Assembly (NCBI RefSeq): GCF_004359215.1
Contig: NC_090625.1
Span: 775,931-810,939, forward strand
Length of the DNA stretch: 35,009 nucleotides
DNA from: Bremia lactucae
Lineage: Eukaryota; Oomycota; Peronosporomycetes; Peronosporales; Peronosporaceae
Direction of reading: 5' to 3'
Shown: positions 10,308-19,980 of the stretch, piece after piece
Layout of the letters: every line of letters starts with the position of its first letter
Numbering within the stretch: position 1 is the first letter of the stretch
Translations under genes and position numbers: made by a program
Notes under the pieces: model-generated
Told to the model about the DNA's origin: nothing
The model's input: only the letters and a program-made list of their open reading frames with translations
The model's database searches: none

Positions 10308-10579
10308 CTTTGAAAGGCGCCGTCAGGATTACCTCCAAGTTTGGAAATGGCCATAGCCACCTTCTGCCGTTCTGATAAGAACAAGGCGGAATCAATCGAA
10401 TTTTCCATCTGCTTAATCCAAAAAGGGAGATTTTCTCCCTCTTTTCCCTCGAATGTTTTCACATTAACAATTAGAGGGCGAGCCCTCGGCTCTGAGCCAG
10501 GTACAGAGATGTACCGGGTTGGCATAGATGCCGCTAAATGGTCCTGTATCTGACTGATCAGGGAGGCTTCGTACCGCAT
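10308..10579 (-). pseudogene. Gag N-terminal fragment of element D
   Basis: Begins at the ATG at 10579 ([15 protein letters not shown]). It contains [20 protein letters not shown] and [16 protein letters not shown], the conserved start of the retrotransposon gag capsid domain in oomycete gypsy elements. Homology stops after NPDGAF, and the frame then reads into unrelated sequence and the tRNA. A shorter piece of the same gag (about 26124-26178) follows the second tRNA copy. Confidence 0.7.
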
Positions 10580-10774
10580 GAAGGCTTCAGCCTTGCATGC
10601 AGGACCTCTTGTCCCTGGGAGATAATAAATTCCACGTGCTCAAGCCCGAATAAGTTTTTTGAGCTTGTCGTAAGCGGCCTGTCGCGCTTCTGACAATTCT
10701 GGAACCTCTTCCATTTTCGTGAGAAATTAGTCTTTTAAAGACTCAGGCGTAGATTGACTACTAGTACTACCAAG

Positions 10775-11282
10775 TGTAGCGGACCTACCTCGCTCCTAAA
10801 GTCAGGGATAGACTTTCAGACTCAGAGAGTCACTTAGTTTTATTGAACTAATGGGTTTAACAACTCAGGGAGTCGTACAAGCTATAAAAGCTTAAGGAAT
10901 CCTAGTTCAAGGAATTCAGGGGTTCGTAGAACCAAGTGGCAACTCGTGCCCAAGACGATATACCTTAGAAAGGCTACTATCTCTTACAGATCAATGCGCA
11001 AGCCTTAGGAAGGCACTTAACGCTTTAAGATCAAAACGAAAACTAAACTTTATTTAATTATTTAAATCTGAAAACCTTACCCTAGCTTATTAAAATAGAT
11101 TTTGGCCGCCAGATTTTTACCTGGCGGCGACCACATTTTTACCTGGCGGCGACCACATTTGTTACCCATAATAAAATGGAATTTAAGTAACTAACTATTT
11201 TAAAATTAGATAAAAGGGTATTTTACCCATAAAGTAAATGTACCACAACAACGGTTCTCCGACCGATGTGTGCCCCATTACA
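10775..11282 (-). repeat. LTR of element D (508 bp)
   Basis: On the minus strand it begins TGTAATGG and ends CGCTACA, with TGTA...TACA termini like the other LTRs here but an unrelated body. A TATAAAAG box lies at about 10883. It carries two exact tandem copies of a 22-bp unit (11113-11134 and 11135-11156, ATTTTTACCTGGCGG...) next to an inverted GCCGCCAG/CTGGCGGC pair. The 5' edge is inferred from the termini and from where homology to E resumes. Confidence 0.6.
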
Positions 11283-11285
11283 TTT

Positions 11286-11925
11286 TAGGCACTGTGCCGG
11301 TTCATGCGACGCTTGCTGTCAGCTCGCCGTTTACTGCCACAGGCTTTGGGCTCTGTGCAAGACATTCGGAGGCATGACTACTTGTCATCGTCTTTGCACT
11401 ACCCAGTCTCCACGAGCTGGGTAGGACTTGGCAACGTTTGACATCCCGCAACGCACCATCAACTGTGACACGACATCAGCTGCATAGGCCTCTCGCAGGA
11501 GCACATCCTTTCCGGTGTCATGCGTAGAGTAAGTAACTGTGCGTTTGCGCCAGTCTATCCATGGTTGGTGTTTTGCCAAACATGGCATGTCTAGGATGAG
11601 GTCACACGGACTCTTCATACCTAGCTCTGTGAACTTCTCTTTACAAGAGAAGTCACTAAAACTGAAAACGAGCTCAACTCGAACTCCCTCAGACGTGACG
11701 AGCGCGCCGTCCGCTAAACGAACGATCGCCTATCTCGCTTGTCATCCTGTCAAAGCGTCTCAAGCATCGCCGGTCTCCGTCTAGAGCCGCGGGTCTTACA
11801 AAATACTGTGATGCATCCGAATCCACGAGAAGGGTCAACACATGGTCATATTCTCGTACTTGAGCGCTAAAGACCAGCAGGGTTGAGGTCCGAAATTTCG
11901 AGACCTCGGGGACTATGCTACCCAT
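11286..11925 (-). pseudogene. Protease and pol-linker remnant of element E
   Basis: Reads EYDHVLTLLVDSDASQYF, where the catalytic triplet D-S-G is changed to D-S-D, so the enzyme would be dead. Downstream, PCDLILDMPCLAKHQPWIDW corresponds to the usual ILGMPWLAKHxxWIDW linker. The end is lost at the insertion of D. Confidence 0.7.
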
Positions 11926-11989
11926 TCGTTCGATAACTCTAAACTTAGGGGTAGCTTCAGAGTCCGCGTCAGTAGGGCATCCTGCCTCA

Positions 11990-12660
11990 ACTACGCTCCT
12001 ATCTTTCCCGACCCCTCAGTGGTCGATGCGGAACTTATGCGTCTCGCACGCTGGTTCTTGCCTTCGCCCTTTAGGGGGGGACTCCTCTTGCTGGGCGTCT
12101 TTGCACCAGCAGTGACCCTGGCATAGCAGCGAGTCATCATATGGCGGCGCTTGCCGCATTCAAAACAGACAACGTCTGCATTGCCCAACTCCATGGGAGT
12201 GGCATCTGACCTCTCCGTCGACGGCTAATACCAAGCAACCGTTGAGACACTGTTGAAGGTGTCCTCCTCAACTAAGGCAATTTGGATTGCCTCTTTCATC
12301 GGCGACGGCACCTTTCTAAAAAGGGCCTATCGCGATGGGCGGTGCCGTAATCTGCTCTAAACGTGGGCATTTTAATGTGTTTCGGTATCAGACACGCACT
12401 AATGGACGCCGACACCAAGCGTATCTCCTGCACATATTTTTGCAGGGATCGTTTCGCCTGTCGCGCTCCCAAGAAGCGCGCCTGAAGCATCATTTCGTTG
12501 TACGGCGGCTGGTACATGGCGCGAATCTTTGTCTTATAAAGAAGAGCTTGTTCACCAAGTCCCTGCGCCAAGTGCTCTGTCACCTCCCAATGATGTTCGG
12601 AGAGGTCGCGGAAATAAGCTCCATTGATATTGAGGCTCATCCTCACTAAAATGCTCTGAG
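11990..12660 (-). pseudogene. Gag remnant of element E with internal deletion
   Basis: From MSLNING the frame runs to LGEQALL and then jumps directly to YKTKIRAMYQPP. About 380 bp present in the gag of A and A' are missing. The rest includes ARQAKRSLQKYVQE and a zinc knuckle C-F-E-C-G-K-R-R-H-M-M-T-R-C (12140-12170), in a shifted frame. Confidence 0.7.
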
Positions 12661-12695
12661 AACAGGTCGTGGAAGGGGCTACTAGTGCTACCAAG

Positions 12696-13221
12696 TGTAG
12701 TCGGGCGCTACTTAAAGCTGCCACGCACTACTAGCCCACACCTTCTGAGCATAGTGAGGAAGCGTTTACCCAACCGTCTTCTCTCACGCAGAGTGAGGTA
12801 GTTGGTGGGCGCCTAAGCGACCTCATCCAACGAACTAGCAGCCTTAGTTTAAGTGACGTCACGGGAGCGGTTATCCGGCTCAACGTGCGCACTTGTGAAC
12901 TAGGAAATAGTTTCTAGGCTAATATATATTTAATCGTATTAAATCCTATTTCAACCAATCATAAATGCCATCTTTGTAGAAGCACTTTTATCTATTGCAA
13001 GTGTATTTTTCTAAATACCTCGTATCTTGGATGACGTTAGCCGTCATCCCTCCCAATGTGAATGCACTAATGTGCATCACATACACAAGGGTGGTTCACA
13101 ATGTGAGCCACATCCAAGTGGTGGGTCTTATTACTTCACTTAAGTTATTAATCACCCCTTTAAGTACACAAAGTGTACTTAACGGGAATTGTGTAACATA
13201 GGGTAAATTTAGCCCGTTACA
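12696..13221 (-). repeat. 5' LTR of element E (526 bp)
   Basis: On the minus strand it starts TGTAACGGGC and ends ACTACA, followed by CT and a PBS TGGTAGCACTAG. It is an inverted copy of the LTR at 19981-20523. The U3 hairpin array (12997-13182) is conserved. The flank beyond 13221 is not purine-rich, consistent with a 5' rather than a 3' LTR. Confidence 0.8.
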
Positions 13222-13275
13222 AAGACCAAGCGGAACGAGCAACAACACATCGACGCGACAAGACTTTTCTCAGTT

Positions 13276-13682
13276 TCAAAATGTGAAAGCGATGCCACCC
13301 AGGAAGAGGAAGGCGCCGAACATCACACTGACGTTCATCTGCAGCGTCACATAAATGTACAGAGCCGAAGTCAATTTCTCGCAACAGCTAAACGTTATCC
13401 TATCCAAGATATTAGACAGCAACAGCCACCGTTGCAACATCATACTCCTCAGAGTATCTACCATTAACCTAGCATATATAGATATCAGAAAAGATCCTGT
13501 AATTTTGGGCACTTCGGCTGGCACGATGAGAGCCTAATGAAGCAGTACGCGCACGGCGGGTCATCTTCGCAAGGTGTCACAAATGAGCCATTCTGGACGG
13601 GATGAGCCTTGTCATCACACTGAGCATATAGATCTGTCAGCAAAATCTTAGGAAATGAAGCACTACCGATTATATCGCAATC
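13276..13682 (-). pseudogene. Possible gene remnant: Cys-rich segment plus hydrophobic C-terminus
   Basis: Two open minus-strand segments in different frames lie back to back. 13682-13485 encodes a Cys-rich stretch (CDDKAHPVQNGSFVTPCEDD, then PPCAYCF and SCQPKCPK). 13524-13276 ends in a hydrophobic helix (YIYVTLQMNV, MFGAFLFLGGIAFTF) just before a stop. The last 30 codons favour G/C at the third position. Neither segment has an ATG. It may be the 3' part of a decayed membrane protein gene with an intron or frameshift between them. I do not recognise the family. Confidence 0.3.
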
Positions 13683-13689
13683 TTATGGA

Positions 13690-14384
13690 AGTAAAGAGAT
13701 AACTTTCCAAGGTGGTTCCATCAGCGCGTAGCCAGAACAGCACGCGATGTTGTTACTAATATCATTAATTGCATGAACTATATAAACTACGGTAAAACCA
13801 CCGTACCCTTCAGTTTTCCTCTACTATTTGCTGTGAAATTAACATCGCTTAGCTCGTTCGATGTCGCCCAAATGAATGCTTAGTAAACCTTTGCGTGCAT
13901 TGACTTCAGAAAGAAAAATGTAAATCCGCTTTTTAAACCTGGAAGTATTTATAAACAGCTGAAAATCAGATTTTTAATGATCAAATATACAGAATACTAC
14001 CGCCGTCTGAGTGCTGGATCAAGTTCTCAGGGTACATTCGTTGTACCGAGCACCAACGCACCGTCGTGCTTGTTAGCCATGCTTTGTATCGGAATTAATA
14101 TTTCATTTAATTTCGGCGCTTCGAATCGCTTTCGCCTTCAGATCTACTCGAACAAAGCGAATCGATTTCATCTATGAAAACAATAGCAGGCCTTTTCTCC
14201 CGCGCCATTTCAAAAAGGTTTTTAGCCAGCCTACAGAGCAAACGTTAATTAATACATTGTCTCGATAAGAATTAACTGTTGCCGTACTTTTCGCTTTCAC
14301 CTTGACACTTTGATACCAACCGAATGATGAAACGGCAAATATGTGGCAGCTGCTTCCGTTGCGACGGCCTAAGCAAGATACGAC
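13690..14384. other. Unassigned single-copy DNA
   Basis: No recognisable gene or repeat. Short open frames show no family motifs. Confidence 0.4.
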
Positions 14385-14583
14385 TTGCCTAATCCTGGCG
14401 GCTAGTAGTAATAAATGCAACATATTTGTATAGATTGAAAAGCGTGAAACCACATGCGACTTGCCTATTACTGGCGGCTAGTAGTAATAAATGCAACATA
14501 TTTACATAGATTGAAAGCGTGAAACCTCATTCGAATTGCCTATTCCTGGCGGCTATTAGTAAAAATGCAGCATATTTACATAG
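14385..14583. repeat. Tandem repeat, about 75-bp unit, 2.6 copies
   Basis: Units begin TTGCCTA at 14385, 14461 and 14536, and share the words CTGGCGGCTA, TAGTAATAAATGCA and CATATTT. Units are 76 and 75 bp with a last partial copy of about 48 bp, differing by scattered substitutions. Confidence 0.8.
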
Positions 14584-16761
14584 CAATAGAGCTCTTACCC
14601 CGAACAGAAAAAAACTTCCAAGGGCTTTCCTGTAAGAAGCTGTGGAAACCGTGCGGGCAACATAATTGCATCTTTGAGTAATCTTTCGCAGCATCAAGCC
14701 CAGCGACATATTCCCACTTGACATTTAGTTCACACAATCATAAGACGAATAACTAATGCCGGAGCTCAAGTCAACTTAAATGCCAGCAAATCGCTATTTT
14801 GGCTGTTTCGTGGTTGTTTCGTCGTCATCCTCCTTTTCTCTTCTATGAAAAGCAGAATTCAATTAGGTTGCTTGTGAACAATTCCCGATAAATCTTTCTT
14901 ATCCACATCTACGCATGCTGCCTCGGCTTTAGGTATATTTTTCTTCTCCAGTATTCCTATAAGCTGCGCATGTTCTTCAGAAGTAGGGTTCTTCTCGTTT
15001 TTACGTTATTTGTGTTGTGGATTCCGCACGTCAGATGTCGCTCTCAGTGATTTCAACGCAAATTTCACGCCGACCATAAAGTGCTCTAGCGTTTTTTTGT
15101 ATACTCGAAAGGTTTTGTGAGCTGTGTTGAATCAATAGTCTATGGCCGTAGTTGCTTCGTCTGTGGCCATAGTATTAATGTATGGGTCATAGCGACGGCC
15201 TTTATAACTAGAATTATATTATAGATAATATGTTCAATATTACCATGCATTGTAAAATTGCGGCAGTTATCTGACAGTTCTTTTTGTTGGTTAATTCAAA
15301 CCTTTAAATCAACCCCGCCAATCGCTGATAGTCGTGCAAATGGGCGGTGAACAATAAGTCACTATATAATAATATTTTAAGTGAGGACATCAATAAGTAC
15401 TAGTACGTAGGAACTTACCAAATTAAGTACAGTTTTATTTTTCCCTATAACAAGCCTTCCATAGTATTTACCTTCAGTTGCTAAGCCATGTTTAGCAAGC
15501 TTAAATCTTTCCTTTGCACGTCGTGTAAGTAACGTATTTGGAGGGACTGTACACCTTCACTGTTATCAGTGTAGCGTAGCTAGTACTGAGGCAGTGCTAG
15601 CGAATATACCGTTTCATGCTGCGTCCGTTTAAATGATAACACTCTATTTGTCTTGTTAAGAATCCTACTGGACGTTTTTCATGATGTGCTTACTTTAATG
15701 GGAGTGTCACACAAAATAATCGTACCCAGAAAATAACATTCTCACTTTAAGCCAGAACAGCAAAAAAAGAATGAAGGGTTTAAATGTCTTCTTCGATATG
15801 TGTTAAATAACTTTAATATTGCCAAATTACATTCATTTAAATACATCTGTCGGCTGTGTTAGATTTGGATTAGGTGCGAGAAAGAGCTATATCTTATACA
15901 GATGGACAAAGGGTCGCGTTGCTCGAAGTCAGCAGCTCTGTAAGGTCATGTATATTTTAGGACAATTCAAAAATAAACGAGTCTCATTTGCTCGAGAGTA
16001 AATATTGCATAGACTAGCTATTTTATGTTTATTTAGCTGCAGATAAATTTTAAATTGCATGCCTTCTTCGCGCTAGAGAGCTGTGTGAACTAAAGTCTTT
16101 ATGCTCCGTTCGCGATTCGTACATGGATCTTAAATTGGGGTAGCTTCTACCCACCAAACGTCGGGATTTGTCACTAAAGGAAGGTTTACTAAGTACACAT
16201 CACTTAAGCGCTAACAAAATCCGCCACTTCTTAACATAGTGCAATATGCAAGAATCTATGCAATCGTCGAGCATAAGTACCACTTTCCGGTAGCACCAGA
16301 TCAATGTGCTGGCTCCGGTTGCTACACCAATACAAAATTGAATCTTATAAAAATAAAGATTAAAGTGAATTTTTTAAATTAGGAGCCGAAAGTTTTTTCA
16401 CATCTTCTTCCTTGATGTAAATTTGGCCATGTCGAAACCTATAATAAGTCAGTTGGTTCCAAAAGAAGCCTACGCGATCTCCCTTACAGTAGGTTGCCAT
16501 ATTATTAGGAAACTTCTAAAACATCTTATTTAAAAAAAATTGGAATTGCTGTGGAATCACTATTTGTTTTGCTACAAAAACACCCTAAAAAATGTCTTCA
16601 GGTGTACCTTTCCAAAATTTCACCCCTTTTTACTAACATACCCTACTCCCGTACCGTTGTTTAAATAAAGGGTCTACTCTCAGACAGTTTCGACACTGCT
16701 TCAACCACCATTCAAACCTTTTGTCTCACTTTCCCTACGTTCAAACACTTGTTTGTGCAGC
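14584..16761. other. Long AT-rich stretch without recognisable genes
   Basis: About 2.2 kb with only short open frames and no motifs I can assign. The segment around 15405-15460 (ACGTAGGAAC..., ACAGTTTTATTTTTCC) weakly resembles 32345-32395, hinting at a shared old repeat, but the similarity is short. Confidence 0.4.
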
Positions 16762-16950
16762 ATGACTTCTACTGCTAAACCTCCTGTCCTGAAACGGGGC
16801 ACCTTTTGCTAGTACTGGCAACAGTACTAGTCAACCTACATTCATTACAGGTGCCTCGAATACTTCACGTCGCAGTATCAGATTTTCGAGTTCATTTCTC
16901 GAGGTACATCCATGAAGACGCGATCTAGCGTTTTTCACCCCCGATACAGG
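16762..16950 (+). pseudogene. Possible Ty1/copia gag N-terminal fragment
   Basis: From the ATG the frame reads MTSTAKPPVLKRGT. After a one-base shift, ASTGNSTSQPTFITGASNTS follows: a Ser/Thr-rich leader that resembles copia gag starts of oomycetes as I remember them. Downstream pieces recall a conserved gag helix (EFISR, HEDAI). It is broken by a frameshift and stops. A degraded cellular gene start is possible. Confidence 0.3.
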
Positions 16951-17019
16951 TGAAGCCGCAGCAATTTCCGCTAAAATATTTATAATAAAAGCACAAACGA
17001 TCTAGCGTTTCACCACCGA

Positions 17020-17472
17020 TGTAACGGGGCTCTACGACTTGTACTGCTTCAGTACAAGTCCACTTCGCACTGCTTCAGTTGCGAGTGGTGCCTTACGTTA
17101 ATTGACGTACACTGCACGTGCAGAGGAAGACTTCTCTTAAGACAACTAGACTTAAGAGGGTAAAATGAAAACTGTATTAAATATAATTAAGTGTCTCTTG
17201 TTCTATCTTTGTAAATGCTAACTTAATTATAACCTAATACTAAACATGTAAATGAATTCTTATCTCTATCTTATCTGTAACTCTCTTTGATTACTCCTGC
17301 GGCTGATTAGTCTGCGGAATAAATAGATATAATGGTCTATACCTATTTATGGATAAGAATTCTGGATATTACTATATAAAGTAATATCCTCCAAATATTA
17401 TCTACCTTTTAGATAATATATAAATTAACAGCCTTTAAGTGATAATTTCATGTAACGATACACCCCGTTACA
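17020..17472 (-). repeat. LTR, copia-like (453 bp)
   Basis: Bounded by a perfect 10-bp inverted pair, TGTAACGGGG at one end and CCCCGTTACA at the other. Its AT-rich body has TATATAG boxes and hairpin-forming words such as GATATTACTTTATATAGTAATATC-like repeats (about 17366-17390). Flanking 5-mers (ACCGA left, CATTA right) differ, so it is not a simple solo LTR with target duplication. The minus orientation is inferred from the position of the TATA-like and polypyrimidine segments. Confidence 0.55.
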
Positions 17473-17474
17473 CA

Positions 17475-17642
17475 TTAGGCCCTGGTTGTTCTCTGGCGCT
17501 TCCGGTTGTTTGCTTCTTCCAAAGACACATGTACGCCATCACGAACACATTTGAGATAAACTTCCTTCCCTGCAACTGAACCCAATATCGTGATGGTATA
17601 ACCATGAATGCAAGAAAGTTCCTGAACAGCTTTCACCAATTC
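17475..17642 (-). pseudogene. FAR1-like DNA-binding domain fragment (MULE transposase type)
   Basis: The minus-strand frame ELVKAVQELSCIHGYTITIL, then GKEVYLKCVRDGVHVSLEEA and RKRQRT, follows the pattern of FAR1/MULE N-terminal zinc-binding domains (GYxxxI ... VYLxCxRxG). It is open for 55 codons, has a stop directly upstream and no ATG, and ends at a TAA two bases from the LTR edge. It is probably a remnant of a Mutator-like transposase gene cut by the LTR. Identification is by motif only. Confidence 0.4.
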
Positions 17643-17978
17643 TCACGGGTGGTTTATTTTGCTTCTGGAGGAGGTATAATTATTATTTTGCAAGTGAGGG
17701 CGGTTTGTAGTAGGGCATTTACAAGTAATGAATATAATGTTAAGTGCGACGTGTACTTTAGAAAAGGTAGTGACTTTTAACCAAAAGGAAGTGAATATAA
17801 CAGCTCCCTATATTTATATATATAGGGAACCGTTATTCTCCCCTAAGTTTTTCTGGTAAAATCTTCTCAGTTTGATATAACTCTACATGATTGGTTTATA
17901 TCCAGGCTAAAATACCGTCTTTAATTAGACTTCTGGTTTTCTCATCGAGTTCCATTAATTTACGCCGGCATAATGCAA
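17643..17978. other. AT-rich spacer with a perfect hairpin
   Basis: No gene. CCCTATAT...ATATAGGG at 17806-17827 forms an 8-bp stem. Nothing else is recognisable. Confidence 0.4.
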
Positions 17979-18496
17979 GAGATCACTACGATTCGGCACT
18001 GTACGCGCGCAAATAGAACATGTGTGTCGACGATCGGGAATACGCTCCGACGATTTTTATGTGACGAGAGCGTCTCCCAGGTAGCAGCAGCCAGTAAAGA
18101 CACACGCGAGATTCCATGGAGGCTGACTACTATGTTTAGGACACTCTTGTGCGCAAAATTTAAAGAGCTCAACGTAGAAGACAGTGGATCTCCCTTCACA
18201 TGTGCGTCAAGCTGGTGTGGTCGTAGCAGCGTTTGGACAGCCATACCTTGTGCGTGGAGACTGGCTTAAATCTGGCGCTACTGTGATTGATGTATCAATT
18301 TTGTGCGCGATAAAGCTGGGGAATTCCATAGCATCCCGACGGCTTGAAGCTCTTGTATAACGTCCATTTTTCAGAGGGCTAAGGCTGTGACTCCTGTCCT
18401 GGAAACGTGGGACCTGTGGCAATTGCATTGCTGCCGCATAATGTCGTGGAAGCATACAAGCGCCACGTTGGTCTTACATATTTAAGTTGCACATGA
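17979..18496 (+). pseudogene. folD: FolD/MTHFD pseudogene (methylenetetrahydrofolate dehydrogenase/cyclohydrolase)
   Basis: In living cells this enzyme interconverts methylene-, methenyl- and formyl-tetrahydrofolate using NAD(P). Pieces appear in the right order but in different frames. DSALYARK (about 18000) matches the N-terminal DSxxYxxxK motif holding the catalytic Lys. [13 protein letters not shown] (about 18150) resembles the TPxGxxELxK region. [20 protein letters not shown] and [16 protein letters not shown] (18178-18300) match the Rossmann-domain end strongly. VTPV, then GPVAIALLPHNVVEAYKRH (about 18386-18470), matches the PVPGGVGP C-terminal signature with a one-base shift. The NADP-binding GRSxxVGxP loop is deleted, and several stops occur. 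No poly(A) tract or clear source copy is visible. Confidence 0.7.
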
Positions 18497-19314
18497 ATAG
18501 CACGATAACTTACGGATTGTGTCTGTGCGCGCATGCATAAATTGAGTAGAGCAGACAATTACACAATCAATTTCTACTTCTCTGTCGCTGACAGTGAAGG
18601 ACCTCGCGACTTTTGCTGGGCTAACATTTACAAATGTGCATGCTCAATTGCAAGGCTTCATCGGAAGTCGGAATTATCATGTAATGGTAGTGCCCAGTGA
18701 TGACCTCTTCGTTCAAGTTCTCGCAAAATTTGTTCACGGTGCATACTTATTGGTGCTAGATCAAATTAGGGTACTGCAATTTGTCGTTAAGAATTCCTGC
18801 TCATCTCGGGACATCGATCAAAGCAACAAACGGGAGTGACCGCCGAATTTTTTTTTATAAAAAGCGCCAAGAAGCATTGTATTAAAGGTATCTTACAGTT
18901 GCAGAGGTGACAGTCATGGAGTTGCATGTATTAATGACGCTGATAGATCGACTATTCTCTTTCTTCTTACCTGACACCCAGCCTTCCGTACGCGTAATGC
19001 GATTACTAGCAATATCAACATGACGATAGGGAGTCATGACGAAAAATAAACATTTTTGTGCTTAAATCTTGATAAGTTACAACTTGCAGAAATTACTTGG
19101 CGGTGAAGACAAAAGACTGACAAGACCCGCTGGGCGTTAAGGTTTTGGCTGTCATATCAAAGTATCAATCATTAAAGCTATCAAGACTATAAACGTACCG
19201 GCTTTCCAGGTACCACATCAGTATGGATGTATAACATTATCCAATCATTTAAAACTAAGGGGATTTTACCAAAAACCAGAGGGGGGATTAAGATGTTCTT
19301 TATATATTGGCACG
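18497..19314. other. Unassigned DNA between the FolD pseudogene and an RT remnant
   Basis: An 81-codon open frame at 18594-18839 (starting MKDLATFAGL) has no motif I recognise and no promoter match. The remainder is AT-rich and featureless, with a T-run at 18847-18856. Confidence 0.35.
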
Positions 19315-19575
19315 ATATTGACGTGGTACCCAGTATTGCGTGCTCAAGCTGGCTGAAATCGAACAGAAGTCGATTACATCGACGAGCACTACGACAATCG
19401 AGTCAAGAAAAAACATAGACGCGAGAGCGAGTCCTCTTGCTTCTGTTCAGCATTTGTATCATTTGGGTCGAGTGGCCAACATGTGAATCAACTTAACAAC
19501 AAGCAGAAAACAACGGCCACCATTGCTATGCACCGATTCCATTAAGGATGTTCGATTAAAACCATTATTGAAAAA
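19315..19575 (+). pseudogene. Very degenerate Ty3/gypsy RT remnant
   Basis: EVDYIDEHYDNRVKKKHRRE, then CSAFVSFGSSGQHVNQLNNK, with ATIAMHRFH after it, follow the same sequence of landmarks as the RT start in A' (EQVDYIDEFF, SPTFCV, GGW, HAFNKLN, TIxAQTPIP). Identity is low and a stop interrupts it, so it is an older insertion than A or B. Confidence 0.4.
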
Positions 19576-19980
19576 AAAATTGCGCGTTTATAAAAGAAAA
19601 GGCGCTCTTGCAGCTGTTAAGAACAATGTCAATGATTCATTGAGAAATTCCATTACAGCAACGCGATTTATTATCGCCCTTGACAAGGTCATCAATTAAA
19701 AATCGTCGTGTCTAATACGATTGCTCACTCAGAACGAAAATGCGCAAGCGTAATTGGTTACTTTTCATTACAATTCGGCTCGTATTCTAAGCGAAGGATA
19801 AGAGAATGAGATCATATCTCTATTTTAGGTTTAATCTATAACCTTCTGGGCGCTATATAAATTCTGAATCAAATAGTCATGTCCGACAGCATTTGTTAGG
19901 TCTTAAAAACTCACCACCCGTCAATTTAAAGCGACTGGCTTGATAAAAACGAAAAAAAAACCTTTGCCACTAAGGCCTCT
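19576..19980. other. AT-rich flank left of element A'
   Basis: No gene recognised. It includes A-rich runs at about 19571 and 19952. Confidence 0.4.

Larger units (their letters stand above)
6880..10360. repeat. Near-identical duplicated block, copy 1 (pairs with 22690-26178)
   Basis: Contains the RT-integrase part of A, all of B, the tRNA-Gly and the start of the D gag. The offset to copy 2 drifts by a few bases through small indels and is constant at 15816 from about 8200 on. Similarity is about 98-99% to 8440 and apparently complete from 8441 to about 10360. Confidence 0.8.
10308..11282 (-). mobile_element. Ty3/gypsy element D (LTR plus gag), truncated
   Basis: Minus-strand 5' LTR (11282 to 10775), primer-binding site TGGTAGTACTAG just after it (from about 10773 downward), and a gag ORF. 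It is cut at about 10308, about 25 bp from the tRNA gene. Its LTR edge lies within three bases of the point where homology to element E stops, so D appears to have inserted into E. Confidence 0.65.
11286..13221 (-). mobile_element. Ty3/gypsy element E, same family as A
   Basis: Minus strand: complete 5' LTR (13221-12696), PBS, gag, zinc knuckle, protease and the start of the pol linker, all aligning with elements A and A'. Homology stops at 11286 where element D begins. It lies tail-to-tail with A and head-to-head with A' (19981). Confidence 0.8.

Noticed and set aside
12335..12649. 104-codon plus-strand frame
   Set aside because: Antisense to the gag of element E; its content is the complement of gag codons.
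14385..14583. CRISPR-like array
   Set aside because: Units are about 75 bp, directly adjacent and divergent, with no spacers, in a eukaryotic-type region.
18594..18839. 81-codon plus-strand frame downstream of the FolD remnant
   Set aside because: No motif, promoter or codon signal; left as unassigned DNA.
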